This document shows, piece by piece, positions 1 to 10,498 of a stretch of 64,000 nucleotides of DNA. This stretch comes from Crambe crambe (taxonomy: Eukaryota > Porifera > Demospongiae > Poecilosclerida > Crambeidae), in NCBI GenBank assembly GCA_963924555.1, contig OZ004592.1:5270001-5334000 (forward strand), read 5' to 3'. Each line of letters opens with the position of its first letter. Within the stretch, counting starts at the first letter, position 1. The notes under the pieces are model-generated. The model was given only the letters and a program-made list of their open reading frames with translations, did no database searches and was not told the origin of the DNA. The position numbers and the translations under genes are program-made.

Positions 1-1672
1 CATATATCTGACTTCCAGCAAAATCTGCTGTGTTGTTGATGAAGAGTACTTTGATTCCACTCAAGACTTCAGTATCATCTATTTCACTACAAGGATCGAT
101 CTGATAGAAGCATATTGGACGTATATTCTGATTGCACTGATCTTGTACAAATATCCCCCCGCCAACTGAAGTTGCATGGTTGTGAGACAGGGTTAGTGTG
201 GTATTGGGAGTCATGATCACGTACGAAGCCTCACAGAGGTGAATCCCACCACCCTTATACCCAGTATTGTTAAAGAGAGTTACGTTTCCTTTGAAGGCTA
301 CAATCGAGTGGAAGGCTGCTATAGCTGTAGCACTGTTATGTTCAAATAAACTGTCCTCGATCAATAATTTACCTGAATACTGGTGCACATAAAGTACAGC
401 ATTGAATTCATTGAGAATATATTTCTCGCAGGCTAGTATCTTGGGAATCGTTTGATTTACAAAACGACATTTATTGATATAAATTGAAACAATTTGGGAC
501 TGTATATTGAAACCTTCAACCATCATAGCAGTCCCAAGATCAGGATTAGTGCAGCTGGCCACAATCCAATTACTGTCAAAGTGAATATTTATTAGAAAAA
601 TTTCCACATCCTTCAAGTACCCCTTTCGTGGGTTCAATCGGATAGAAATACCTCCTCCAACATTCTCGTTAAATCTACAATCTGCAATGTAAAATCTGTA
701 ACTATTACTGTTACTCTTGACTTGTATGAAGATTCCTCCTCCATAAAGTGCTTTCCCTTGAGTGAATGTGCTGTTGATAATACTAATGCTACTTGTACTC
801 AGTGTTGATTCAGAACTCTCATGTGATGTTATTACAGCCAAATTTCCTCCATAAAAGATGTGGCTTAGATGGTGTTTGTTAGTTGAAGCTAAATTGTTAC
901 TCATGGTAGAATTAACAATGTGCACTTGCATACCAGCATACTGCATTAGAACTATCAAACCAGAGGCAAAGAAAGTGTTCGATTCACCTTTTAGAAATCT
1001 TGAGTATTCAATTGTTATGTTTATGTTTCTATTTGAAGGTCCCTCATATTGATGGTACCACAACACAGCATTTCCTCCAATCGATTTATAACCAGTGCCT
1101 TTATTATCTCGAAAAATGGAGTTCTTGATACAGGATGACCCATAAATCTCTTTCATGAAAATCCCGTAGCCATCAGAATTCTGCATGGTGGTGTTAGTGA
1201 TTTCAAGATCGGTTATTTTGTTCAGATATAAACCGATTTTCAAATCTTTATAGAAAGGGTGAGTTTCTATGAATTGTACGTGTTTGCTACATCCAGTGAA
1301 TACCATACCTAAAAGCTTCAAGTATCTGATATTTTGAAATTCAAAACCAACACCTTTTTTATCACATTCAATCTTGGTGATATTGTATGCTTCATTCCTT
1401 CCCTTTCTATAACTTGATAGACTGAGTCTGTGCAGATCAGTGAAGATCACATTTTTATCCAAGTGATGAAGTCCAGGAAAAAAGATGAATTCGGTATAAT
1501 TGGACTCAAAATAAATGCTACTGTTTCTAGCATAATTGGCTAGTGTTTCACATGGTGTCCTGTTGTGGCATGCACAACTTTGATCACTTGGTTTCACATA
1601 GAAACACACTGTACTGGATACTGAGACTATGCATCCAGCAAGAAGCAGAAGTAATACTCTAGTTATGATCAT
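1..1672 (-). CDS. beta-helix multi-TM surface protein, subfamily A (5' part only)
   Basis: The reading frame opens at an ATG at 1672-1670 and stays open to the left edge, giving about 557 residues; the rest lies outside the window. The first about 20 residues (MIITRVLLLLLAGCIVSVSS) form a signal peptide. After it come repeats of the FxxN ... GGGI / GGNLAV type, with many N-x-S/T sequons, as expected for an extracellular right-handed beta-helix. The first 100 residues differ from the copies at 2654-6388 and 10721-14425, so this is a separate subfamily. It still shares the later blocks (GYKGGGIHLCEAS, NTTLTLSHNHA, AGSQIYG). By analogy the missing 3' end should encode the Cys-rich knot and TM bundle. 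The broken copy at 8375-10011 has the same 5' half. Function unknown; cell-surface recognition or adhesion is inference. Confidence 0.8.
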   Translation of the reverse strand, partial: MIITRVLLLLLAGCIVSVSSTVCFYVKPSDQSCACHNRTPCETLANYARNSSIYFESNYTEFIFFPGLHHLDKNVIFTDLHRLSLSSYRKGRNEAYNITKIECDKKGVGFEFQNIRYLKLLGMVFTGCSKHVQFIETHPFYKDLKIGLYLNKITDLEITNTTMQNSDGYGIFMKEIYGSSCIKNSIFRDNKGTGYKSIGGNAVLWYHQYEGPSNRNINITIEYSRFLKGESNTFFASGLIVLMQYAGMQVHIVNSTMSNNLASTNKHHLSHIFYGGNLAVITSHESSESTLSTSSISIINSTFTQGKALYGGGIFIQVKSNSNSYRFYIADCRFNENVGGGISIRLNPRKGYLKDVEIFLINIHFDSNWIVASCTNPDLGTAMMVEGFNIQSQIVSIYINKCRFVNQTIPKILACEKYILNEFNAVLYVHQYSGKLLIEDSLFEHNSATAIAAFHSIVAFKGNVTLFNNTGYKGGGIHLCEASYVIMTPNTTLTLSHNHATSVGGGIFVQDQCNQNIRPICFYQIDPCSEIDDTEVLSGIKVLFINNTADFAGSQIY

Positions 1673-2216
1673 AGCTTAGTGACCAGCTTGATACTTGGAA
1701 GTTCTAGAGCTATCACATTCAATTCAGCAGGGGAAAAAAAAAAAAAAATTATTGTTAGCGGGCGCGCGCGAGACTAACGATAAGGTTGTAGATTTGAGCA
1801 TGCGCAGTTAAAACCTACTGTCTCATGTATGTAAGTTTTCAACCAGTAACTATAGCTTTCCAGGAACCAGTAAGTTAGATAGTTTGATAGTTGATTGACC
1901 GCACAGCATATGAGAATATGCATGACTATCTAGCTTTAGCTAACAGTAAACCTAGCTAGTTATTTCAGAGAATATCTTGGGATTGATTGTAGCTAACTTG
2001 CTCCAGTCTCATGCCCAGTAATGAGTTATTTATCTATTCAATATTTATTTTTTTAGGCTTTAGCTACTTGCCAACTTTGGCTAAGTTTATATGATCTCTT
2101 ACTCTGATTATTATTGTGATCATTGTCTGGATTGAGAGGTTCCACAGTACTATGCCGTATCCATGATCCAATTTCAATAGGAGAAAGTGTACTATCACGT
2201 TAGTAGTAGATCATGT
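1673..2216. other. upstream flank of the subfamily A gene
   Basis: There is no coding signal here. The stretch holds a CG-rich partial palindrome (about 1754-1779) and a GCATGCGC motif (1798-1805), about 125 bp before the start codon at 1672. It is clearly homologous to 10012-10498, upstream of the chimeric pseudogene, so promoter and gene duplicated together. Confidence 0.6.
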
Positions 2217-2640
2217 CAGCACACTGAATGTAGACTATAAATAGAGATATAATAGCATGTAGACTATAAAAAGAGATATATTAGCACACTGAATGTAGAC
2301 TATAAATAGAGATATAATAGCATGTAGACTATAAAAAGAGATATATTAGCACACTGAATGTAGACTATAAGTAGAGATATAATATTAGCACACTGAATGT
2401 AGACTATAAATAGAGATATATTAGCACACTGAATGTAGACTATAAGTAGAGATATATTAGCACACTGAATGTAGACTATAAAAAGAGATATATTAGCACA
2501 CTGGATGTAGACTATAAATAGAGATATAATGGCACACTGAATGTAGACTATAAAATAGACACACTGAGATATAGCTAATAGCACACTGAATGTAGAGATA
2601 TATTAGCACACTGACTATAAATAGAGATATAATAGTACAG
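2217..2640. repeat. 36-bp minisatellite, array 1
   Basis: A degenerate tandem array with a unit of about 36 bp, containing GCACACTGAATGTAGACTAT followed by AAATAGAGATATAATA, roughly a dozen copies with shortened variants. It ends just past the stop codon of the gene at 2654-6388. The same unit occurs at 7959-8340 and 10499-10700. Long frames across it (such as 2300-2584) arise because 36 is a multiple of three, and are not genes. Confidence 0.95.
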
Positions 2641-2653
2641 CATAGTCATGTGT

Positions 2654-5600
2654 TTAGTTCCTGTTAAATGATGTGTTCACTTCATATTCGTCTCCATCTA
2701 CATTATTGGCATATCCTGTTAGTGGCTGATAATTGCTCCTCTTAAATACGCAACATAACTTCCTGAAGATAATCTTCAATTTTTGTGGCAGCAGACGAGA
2801 GATATTAGCAAAACATTTCTTCTTACGAAGTTGCATCAGGATCTGGTATAGCACAGTTCCTAATAGAGTGACAGTAGCTATGGTGATGGATATGCAACTA
2901 GCAGTGATGGCATAAGACCAGTTCCTGTTTATACTAAAATATATCACTGCAATAGAGAGCATACCAAGATTTATTATGTATGAAGAAGATAGATAGTTCA
3001 GATATTTTCGTTCGTACACTCCACCAAGTGCCCAAGCAGTGGCTAGGACAATAATACAGGCTGAATTTATGCCAGCGAGAACCTTCTGGTGATTATATCC
3101 CGTAATGAATGTAATGTACATGAAGGACCGGACGAGAAGAAGAAACCCGTTCCAGAATCTGCAGTGAGGTTTGATGATGTGGGGACAAGTGTAAGCATCG
3201 ATGAGAGGTTTGAATTTGTTGACCCACTTCAAGAGTCTCCAATGAGAGTACCTCTGCAGAGGCTGGATGCAAAGGAGAGTAAGAGTGAAAGTGAAGGATA
3301 AAATGGCGAATATGAGGCCAGCAATGAAGAGGGGAATGTGTTTCTTGTCAAAGTATGGAATATTGCCATCATAAAGCATCACAAATAAACGCTTTTCAGA
3401 TCCAGGAAGATTGAAGTATGTAAATGTTAGTGAATATATGATGCAGAGGTTAACAGACGAATAAGAAAAGAGGAGAATAGTGGCTAAAACTTGTATGGAA
3501 TTGTACCCGATAAAGTTGGCAAATCGTGTGAATTTTCGACACAGTAAGACTATAACGATTGCAATCATCCACAGGTAGATGACAAGAAGAAACTGCAACC
3601 AAGTACGACCAACCATGTCCAGCTTATGATAGAAGCAGTTATTGTATCCATAGTTCAGATTAATGACATAGATGATCGAATTCAGCAGTTGTTGATACGG
3701 TGAATCAAGGTTGGTGTTAGGCAGAAGGGTTGATTTGAATATGAAGAAAATATTAGCATAAAAGAGGAGCTCACTCAGCATTCCTTGGGTAACTGTAAAG
3801 TTAATGAGGAGCAGCAGGAATACAAACACAATTCCACTGAAAAGAAACATTATTGACCATCCGATAGTCTTTGCTATGGGGTAACCTGTGCAATTAATGC
3901 AGATTGATGAGCCTGTCGAGATACTATAGCCTTGTTTACACATGCCACACAATATGCCAGATCTGTTATTGCTGCATTGAAGATCTTGGGAAAAATTAGT
4001 GGAGGTTGTAATAATGGAGACATTATGTGATTGTCCATAGCAGTAATCCAAAGGACAATGTAAGTGTAGTATCAGTCCTGGACTTGATGTGTTGTAAAAC
4101 CCTAACCACTTGGGGGACGGTCGCTGAATCACAGTTGTGTCATTTTCAATAAGACATTTGAATCCTGCCTGAGTGATGTCTGGAGTCTTGGTACATACAT
4201 AAGGCTCATCATCATTTCCTGTTGAAATGAATCCAATAGGTGTATCTTTTATATTGACAATGAGTTGAATGACTTTTGAATTGAGCAAATAATTAGCATG
4301 TTGATTCTTCACTTGTACTTTGACCCATACTTTGTTTTTATTAGTGTACACTGTGACTGGTACAATGGTACAATTTTTCCCCAAAGGTTTCAGTGCATCA
4401 GCCTGTACAATTCCTTGATCTGATTCAGTAACACTTAAATCTACTACTCCTGGAACAGTTCCATTATATTGTCCCACAGTCACTAGAGACACATTAAACT
4501 TTTGTCCTGAGTATACTGAAAAATTCTGACTCTCAATATTGCAGTCTGGGAGCATGCTCTCATTACAGAAACAAACATTCAAGGGATCAGATGAAATATA
4601 TGAAGTGTCATTAAGAGGGTAAGTGAAGTTGAATAGTTCGAAAAAGATGTCATTATGATAATTGGGTATGTGGCAGTTATCCACTGTACCCCCAAAGATC
4701 TGACTACCAGCATAATCAGCTGTGTTATCAATCATGTAAATCTTCGTGGTATCCAAGATCTCAGTAAAGTTTTGATCAGAATCTGTATTTAGTTGGTAAT
4801 AGCATAAAGGTTCTGATTCGGCACATCTGCTTTCAGCAAAAATTCCTCCACCAGAAACATTGGCATGGTTGTTGGAGATGGTGAGTGTTGTGTTGGGGTT
4901 AATGATCATGAAAGAAGCTTCACAGAGGACAATTCCTCCTCCTTCATAGCCTGTGTTGTTGTGAATTGTGACATTCCCACTGAAGTATAAATGTGATCGG
5001 AAAGCTGCCATGGCTGTTACTTTATTATGAATAAAAGTACAATCTTCAATCATCAATCGTCCAACTTGATATGAAGAATATAACACTGCACTCCCAGAAC
5101 TGTATGTTCCATTATAAGGAGTATTAGTGTGGTATTCAAATACACAGTTAGAAAGAAGAATTGAATAGAAAGTATACTGTTTAAAAGAAAATAATTGATC
5201 ATAAAAGTTAGTAACAGTAATGCCAATTCCAGAATCATTATTTGTTTTCACAGTGTTATTGTTAAACAAGCATTCATTCAATTCAAAATTATTTGTAGCA
5301 TTGCAATTCATACTTTTCCCACTGGAAATTCTTCGAATCAACTCAAGATAGATTGCTCCTCCATCTTTATGAGCAATGTTATTAGTGAAGCTGGAATTTT
5401 CCACAATCAGTTGATTGGTGCAATCAATAGTATTGAGGAAGTATTTCACATACATTCCAGCACCCATCAGTGCTTCTCCTCCATCAAACCTGCTGTTGTG
5501 AATCTTCACAGTGTTATTCCTTGAAGTGTTATAATATATCACAGCTAAATTACCTCCTGTGAAGTTACGAGGTTCATAATCCTCACCAGTGTATTTTGCA

Positions 5601-6388
5601 GTATTACCTTTCATGACAACATCGTCGATAGTTACATCAATATTAGGATCTTCCAAGTATATTACCAGTCCTGTGGCATAATAACGGTGAATCGATAGTC
5701 CATGAAGAAACTGTGAGTTGTAGATTTCTACATGAGCATGCCGTGTGTCATAACCATGGCAATCTTGGTATGTGAGTGCAGCATTTCCTCCATGATATTT
5801 CTGGACTGAATCTTTGGCTTGATTACGGTCAAAATTACAACCATCGATGGTTACATGACCATATAAACATAATGAAAAGAGTCCAAATCCTTTAGAATCT
5901 TGTATGTTGACTCTGGACATGCTAAAATTGATGATATCATTCAAGAACAAGCCGACTCTTAATGGTATATCATCTACTATTATGCCAGTCTTAATCATGC
6001 TACAATTTGTGATGGTCAGTCCACTGATCATGAGGTTAGTCACCTTCTCAAATGTCAGTCCAGTATCACCACTGCACTCAATCACCACTTCCTTGCTCTC
6101 ATTAGAACTCTTCAGACATATATCAGCAACATCACTAAAAGCCATGTTTCCCTCCAACAAGTGCATACCAGCCAAGAAGCTGAATATTGTGTTGTTGGAG
6201 CTGAAATACAAGTCAGGATCTGCAGTGTAGTTGGACAGAGTTGGGCAAGCAGCATGTGGTATGGAATAACATTGGCTTGCATAGTGGTCAGGATACACAT
6301 AGTAAACCTTGCCTGCACACATGGCACTTAACAAACACAGAATCAAAGAGAGCACTTTGAACGTTATTTCCTTTCTACGTAACTGCAT
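2654..6388 (-). CDS. beta-helix multi-TM surface protein B (intact, 1244 aa)
   Basis: This is a single-exon frame. I chose the ATG at 6388 over an upstream GTG (6406) because it places a clean signal peptide (about residues 1-25, ending CAGK) at the N-terminus. Residues about 30-620 carry beta-helix repeats (FTNN, GGAIYLE, GGGIVLCEAS, SGGGIFAE) and many N-glycosylation sequons. Residues about 628-720 look like a beta-sandwich. Residues about 803-835 are a Cys knot (SGILCGMCKQGYS...CINC). About nine TM helices follow from 841 to 1185, with the loop KPLIDAYTCPHIIKPHCRFW before helix 7. The tail has YQPL, a YxxPhi sorting-type motif, and an acidic DGDEYEV. The architecture implies a plasma-membrane protein with a large glycosylated ectodomain. 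Ligand and signalling are unknown. The repeats resemble the GGA-I/FxxN repeats of chlamydial Pmp proteins, a fold-level likeness only. Confidence 0.9.
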   Translation of the reverse strand: MQLRRKEITFKVLSLILCLLSAMCAGKVYYVYPDHYASQCYSIPHAACPTLSNYTADPDLYFSSNNTIFSFLAGMHLLEGNMAFSDVADICLKSSNESKEVVIECSGDTGLTFEKVTNLMISGLTITNCSMIKTGIIVDDIPLRVGLFLNDIINFSMSRVNIQDSKGFGLFSLCLYGHVTIDGCNFDRNQAKDSVQKYHGGNAALTYQDCHGYDTRHAHVEIYNSQFLHGLSIHRYYATGLVIYLEDPNIDVTIDDVVMKGNTAKYTGEDYEPRNFTGGNLAVIYYNTSRNNTVKIHNSRFDGGEALMGAGMYVKYFLNTIDCTNQLIVENSSFTNNIAHKDGGAIYLELIRRISSGKSMNCNATNNFELNECLFNNNTVKTNNDSGIGITVTNFYDQLFSFKQYTFYSILLSNCVFEYHTNTPYNGTYSSGSAVLYSSYQVGRLMIEDCTFIHNKVTAMAAFRSHLYFSGNVTIHNNTGYEGGGIVLCEASFMIINPNTTLTISNNHANVSGGGIFAESRCAESEPLCYYQLNTDSDQNFTEILDTTKIYMIDNTADYAGSQIFGGTVDNCHIPNYHNDIFFELFNFTYPLNDTSYISSDPLNVCFCNESMLPDCNIESQNFSVYSGQKFNVSLVTVGQYNGTVPGVVDLSVTESDQGIVQADALKPLGKNCTIVPVTVYTNKNKVWVKVQVKNQHANYLLNSKVIQLIVNIKDTPIGFISTGNDDEPYVCTKTPDITQAGFKCLIENDTTVIQRPSPKWLGFYNTSSPGLILHLHCPLDYCYGQSHNVSIITTSTNFSQDLQCSNNRSGILCGMCKQGYSISTGSSICINCTGYPIAKTIGWSIMFLFSGIVFVFLLLLINFTVTQGMLSELLFYANIFFIFKSTLLPNTNLDSPYQQLLNSIIYVINLNYGYNNCFYHKLDMVGRTWLQFLLVIYLWMIAIVIVLLCRKFTRFANFIGYNSIQVLATILLFSYSSVNLCIIYSLTFTYFNLPGSEKRLFVMLYDGNIPYFDKKHIPLFIAGLIFAILSFTFTLTLLCIQPLQRYSHWRLLKWVNKFKPLIDAYTCPHIIKPHCRFWNGFLLLVRSFMYITFITGYNHQKVLAGINSACIIVLATAWALGGVYERKYLNYLSSSYIINLGMLSIAVIYFSINRNWSYAITASCISITIATVTLLGTVLYQILMQLRKKKCFANISRLLPQKLKIIFRKLCCVFKRSNYQPLTGYANNVDGDEYEVNTSFNRN

Positions 6389-7160
6389 GACAGCTGTCCA
6401 GACCACTTAGACTGAAAATATCAACCTGATTAGGACTTTTTATGAAGTATTTCCAAGGAGTTTTTTTTTTTTTTTTTTTTTTTTTTTCAGTTTGAATGCT
6501 AACTGTGTATCCTTGGGGGAAAAGAATCAGCTTAACATAGAACAATAGCTAATATGTTTAAAAAAACAATTCACACTGTATTTATTCAATTTCATTGAAT
6601 GTTGCATATATGATCCATTCACCCTTTTTTTCCCAATCAAAATGTTATGAAACTGCTGACTGGTACATAGTGCCATAATTCCCAAGTAGAACACTTGACA
6701 AAGCATGCACATGCTATCAGTGCTATAGCTACTTAGCTACTGTAGCTATCTAGTCAACATTTGTGGTGCATTATTGTTCAGCCACGATACTTAAAAATTA
6801 AGCCTTTTTAATAAATAGTGCACCCCAGGATTTTGAAATCCTACTCTAGGGCTTGAATTTCCCCAGCTTATGTTTTACAGAGGAGGTTCTACAGTCCAAG
6901 AGGATGGACAACCTTTCTAAAAAGGACAAAAGACTCGGTCCCAAGTGGCTGTTATAATTTTGTAAATATTTTTTTACTATTGGTGTTGTGCCAAATGACT
7001 TATTATAACATTCAAACATGCATGCATCAGGACATACAAAATTTAATATGAGACATGGCATGAAAATTTAAAAATGCAGTTAGCCAGTAAGCTAAAACAA
7101 GTGCACGATTTTTTTATGAGTTTCTTTCTGAGTTTCTCTGTTCCTGATATAGCTAGAGGC
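6389..7160. other. upstream flank of gene B
   Basis: No gene seen. There is a T27 run at 6461-6487. The stretch aligns along most of its length with 20042-20909, the spacer between pseudogene E and gene F, for example the 'cctctctaaaaaggacaaa' motifs. The B 5' flank and the E 5' flank are therefore duplicates. Confidence 0.55.
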
Positions 7161-7390
7161 TTATGACACATGGTGATGTCTGACGGATGGATGTTGAGTT
7201 CTGTTCTCTCCATATGATATTATTTTGTCTTCATCAGCGTTGGCATACCCTGTCAGTATCTGGTAATCACTCCTCTTGAATACATGGCACAAATCCCTGA
7301 AGGAGTTCCTGATCTTCAATGGCACCAACGCATAGCAAAGTCCTCAGCAAAGTGACAGCAGTTACACTGATGGATATGCAACTGGTAGTG
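7161..7390 (-). pseudogene. 3' relic of an F-type beta-helix/TM gene
   Basis: This matches the 3' end of the intact gene at 20910-24587: the last TM segment, the tail frame (YQILTGYA-like), the stop region and downstream bases. A deletion of about 42 bp removes part of it, and similarity stops abruptly at about 7390. No open frame of useful length remains. It lies to the right of gene B exactly as gene F lies to the right of pseudogene E, which marks it as the leftover of a duplicated block. Confidence 0.8.
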
Positions 7391-7958
7391 TTAGGATGTG
7401 TTAGGATAGAGACTATAGAGATGTTTTGGGATAGATACTAACAATAAGGTTGTACATTTGAGCATGCACAGTTAAAACCTTGGATATATGCTTTGCTTGC
7501 CAACTTCTTTATGATATTTTGCATCTAATCTCATACATGGAAGTATCAAGTACTAGGTAGCATATGTGCCATGGCACCTTTGTGATATACAGTTCATGCT
7601 GGTGTGATCTCAGCAAGTAGTGAGTGTCTCGTTAACAGCTAGCTATGCTCCATGAAGTGTATACAGAACCTCCAATAACGGACCCTCCAAGAAAAGGACA
7701 ATAAAGGACACTCTTTCAGGCCCCTTTCCCATAGCATTACGGTGGAACCTCTCTTTAAGATCAGCCAATTTGTCCTCTATAGAGAGGTTGTCTTTCTTGG
7801 AGGTACTAATGTTATGGGAAAGGGGCCTGATGAGTGTCCTTTGTTAGGAGGTTGTTCCTTTATCGGAGTTTCTACTGTACTACATTTTTAACCTCCGAAG
7901 GACAACCTCTCTATGGAGGACAAAGTGGCTGATCCCAAAGTATCCTTTAATTCATGTC
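7391..7958. repeat. spacer with a foldback MITE-like repeat
   Basis: About 7440-7490 resembles the upstream flank of subfamily A genes (compare 1776-1815). At 7703-7739 and 7807-7842 lie inverted arms around 'aggcccctttcccata', making an imperfect foldback of about 140 bp. It belongs to the 'ggaacctctct' repeat type also seen near 6890, 20630 and 47320. No TSD was identified. Confidence 0.55.
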
Positions 7959-8340
7959 AGCACACTGAATGTAGACTATAAATAGAGACATAATAGCACA
8001 CTGGATGTAGACTATAAATAGAGACATAATAGCACACTGGATGTAGACTATAAATAGAGACATAATAGCACACTGGATGTAGACTATAAATAGAGACATA
8101 ATAGCACACTGAATGTAGACTATAAATAGAGACATAATAGCACACTGGATGTAGACTATAAATAGAGACATAATAGCACACTGGATGTAGACTATAAATA
8201 GAGACATAATAGCACACTGGATGTAGACTATAAATAGAGACATAATAGCACACTGGATGTAGACTATAAAATAGACACACTGAGATATAGCTAATAGCAC
8301 ACTGAATGTAGAGATATATTAGCACACTGACTATAAATAG
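7959..8340. repeat. 36-bp minisatellite, array 2
   Basis: Nine near-identical 36-bp units start at 7959, 7995, 8031 and so on to 8247, followed by degenerate pieces. Each unit contains GTAGACTATAAATAGAGACA, which includes a TATAAATA string. It is more homogeneous than array 1, so it was expanded or homogenised more recently. It abuts the 3' end of the chimeric pseudogene. Confidence 0.97.
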
Positions 8341-8374
8341 AGATATAATAGTTACAGCATAGTTAGTTATGTGT

Positions 8375-10011
8375 TTAGTTCCTGTTAAATGATGTGTTCA
8401 CTTCATATTCGTCTTCATCTACATTATTGGCATATCCAATCAGTTGCTGATAATTGCTCCTCTTAAATATGCAACATAACTTCCTGAAGATAATCTTCAA
8501 ATTTTGTGGCAGCAGACAAGAGATATTAGCGAAGCATTTCTTCCTACGAAGTTGCATCAGGATCTGGTATAGCACAGTTCCTAATAGAGTGACAGTAGCT
8601 ATGGTGATGGATATGCAACTAGCTGTGATGGCATAAGACCAATTCCTGTTTATACTGAAATATGCTATAGCAGTGGAGAGCATACCAAGATTTATTATGT
8701 ACGAAGAAGATAGATAGTTCAGATATTTTCGTTCATACACTCCACCAAGTGCCCAAGCAGTGGCTAGGACAATAATACAGGCTGAATTTATGCCAGCGAG
8801 AACCTTCTGGTGATCATATCCCGTAATGAATATAATGTACATGAAGGACCGGATGAGAAGAAGGAACCCGTTCCAGAATCTGCAGTGAGGTTTGATGATG
8901 TGGGGACAAGTGTAAGCATCTATGAAAGGTTTGAGTTTGTTGACCCACTTCAAGAGTCTCCAATGACTTGTATGAAGATTCCTCCTCCATAAAGTGCTTC
9001 CCTTGAGAATCTGCAGTGAGGTTTGATGATGTGGGGACAAGTGTAAGCATCTATGAGAGGTTTGAGTTTGTTGACCCACTTCAAGAGTCTCCTATGACTT
9101 GTATGAAGATTCCTCCTCCATAAAGTGCTTTCCCTTGAGTCCATAAAGTGCTTTCCCTTGAGTGAATGTACTGTTGACAATACTAATGCTACTTGTACTC
9201 AATGTTGATTCAGAACTCTCATGTGACGTTATTACAGCCAAATTTCCTCCATAAAAGATGCGGCTTAGATGGTGTTTGTTAGTAGAAGCTACATTATTAC
9301 TCATGGTAGAATTAACAATAGTGTTTGATTCACCATTTAGAAATCTTGAGTACTCAATTGTTAAGTTTATGTTTCTATTTGAAGGTCCCTCATATTGATG
9401 GTACCACAACACAGCATTTCCTCCAATCAATTTATCACCAGTGCCTTTATTATCTTGAAAAGTAGACTTCTTGATACAGGATGACCCATAAATCTCTTCC
9501 ATGAAAATCCCATAGCCATCAGAATTCTGCACGGTGGTGTCAGTGATTTCAAGATCAGTTATTTTGCTCAGATACAAACCAATTTTTAAATCGAAAGGGT
9601 GAGTTTCTATGAATTGTACATGTTTGCTACATCCAGTGAATACCATACCTAAAAGCTTCAAGTGTCTGATATTTTGAAATTCAAAACCAACACCTTTTTC
9701 ATCACATTCAATCTTGGTGATATTGTATGCTTCATTCCTTTCCTTTCTGTAACTTGATAGACTGAGTCTGTGCAGATCAGTGAAGACCACATCTTTATCC
9801 AAGTGATGAAGTCCAGGGAAAAAAAGAATTCGGTATAATTGGACTCAAAATAAATGCTACTGTTTCTAGCATAATTGGCTAGTGTTTCACATGGTGTCCT
9901 GTTGTGGCATGCACAACTTTGATCACTTGGTTTCACATAGAAACGCACTGTACTGGATACTGAGACTATGCATCCAGCAAGAAGTAGAAGTAATACTCTA
10001 GTTATGATCAT
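8375..10011 (-). pseudogene. chimeric beta-helix/TM pseudogene C (A-type 5' half, B/D-type 3' end)
   Basis: From the ATG at 10011 the copy follows the subfamily A gene (1-1672) to about 9163, through the signal peptide and the beta-helix up to a GKALYG block. It then jumps to the C-terminal TM region of the B/D type (8375 to about 8965: DAYTCPH, VLAGINSACIIVLATAW, tail with YQQL). The middle of the gene is missing. A net -1 change in a T-run near 9817-9826 shifts the frame after about 60 residues, and stops separate the two halves. The junction carries a 131/132-bp tandem duplication (8876-9006 and 9007-9139) and a further 23-bp duplication (9117-9139 and 9140-9162). It is not expected to make a working protein. 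Confidence 0.9.
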
Positions 10012-10498
10012 AGCTTAGTGACCAGCTTGATACTTGGAAGTTCTAGAGCTATCACATTCAATTCGGCATCGTAACAATAATTGTTAGTCGGGCGCGCGCG
10101 AGACTAACGCGCGATAGGTTGTTGTGGATTTGAGCATGCGCAGTTAAAACCTACAGCTCATGTAAGTTTTTAACCAGGCTTCCCAGGAACCAGCAGAATA
10201 TATAAATTTGATAGTTGATTGACAGCATAGCATGATATGAGAATATGCATGACTATCTAGCTTTAGCTAACAGTAAACCTAGCTAGTTATTTCAGTGGGA
10301 TTGATTGTAGCTAACTTGCTCCAGTCTCATGTCCAGTAATGAGTTATTTATTTTTTTAAGCTTTAGCTACTTGCCAACTTGGCCTAGGCTTTTGTACCTG
10401 ATCTCTTACTCTGATTATTATTATGTGATCATTGTCTGTGTATGTGATCATTGTCTGGATTGGATTGAGAGGTTCTATCAAGTTAGTAGTAGATCATG
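10012..10498. other. upstream flank of pseudogene C
   Basis: Homologous to 1673-2216. It keeps a near-perfect palindrome at 10083-10108 and the GCATGCGCAG motif at 10134-10143. No coding signal. Confidence 0.55.
10083..10108. promoter_or_regulatory. CG-rich palindrome upstream of A-type start
   Basis: GTTAGTC and GACTAAC arms flank a core of alternating CG (gggcgcgcgcga), 72 bp before the ATG at 10011. A mutated version lies in the same place upstream of the gene at 1-1672 (about 1754-1779). Candidate protein-binding site or Z-DNA-prone core; no direct evidence of function. Confidence 0.4.

Noticed and set aside
6389-6406. GTG start six codons upstream of gene B
   Set aside because: The ATG at 6388 gives a better signal peptide, and non-ATG starts are rare in animals.
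7959-8282. Possible CRISPR array
   Set aside because: Units are directly abutting without unique spacers, and the genome is eukaryotic; it is a minisatellite.
7947-8325. Two repetitive hydrophobic frames (CAIMSLFIVYIQ-type)
   Set aside because: They follow the 36-bp minisatellite, whose unit is a multiple of three; no start context or non-repeat part.
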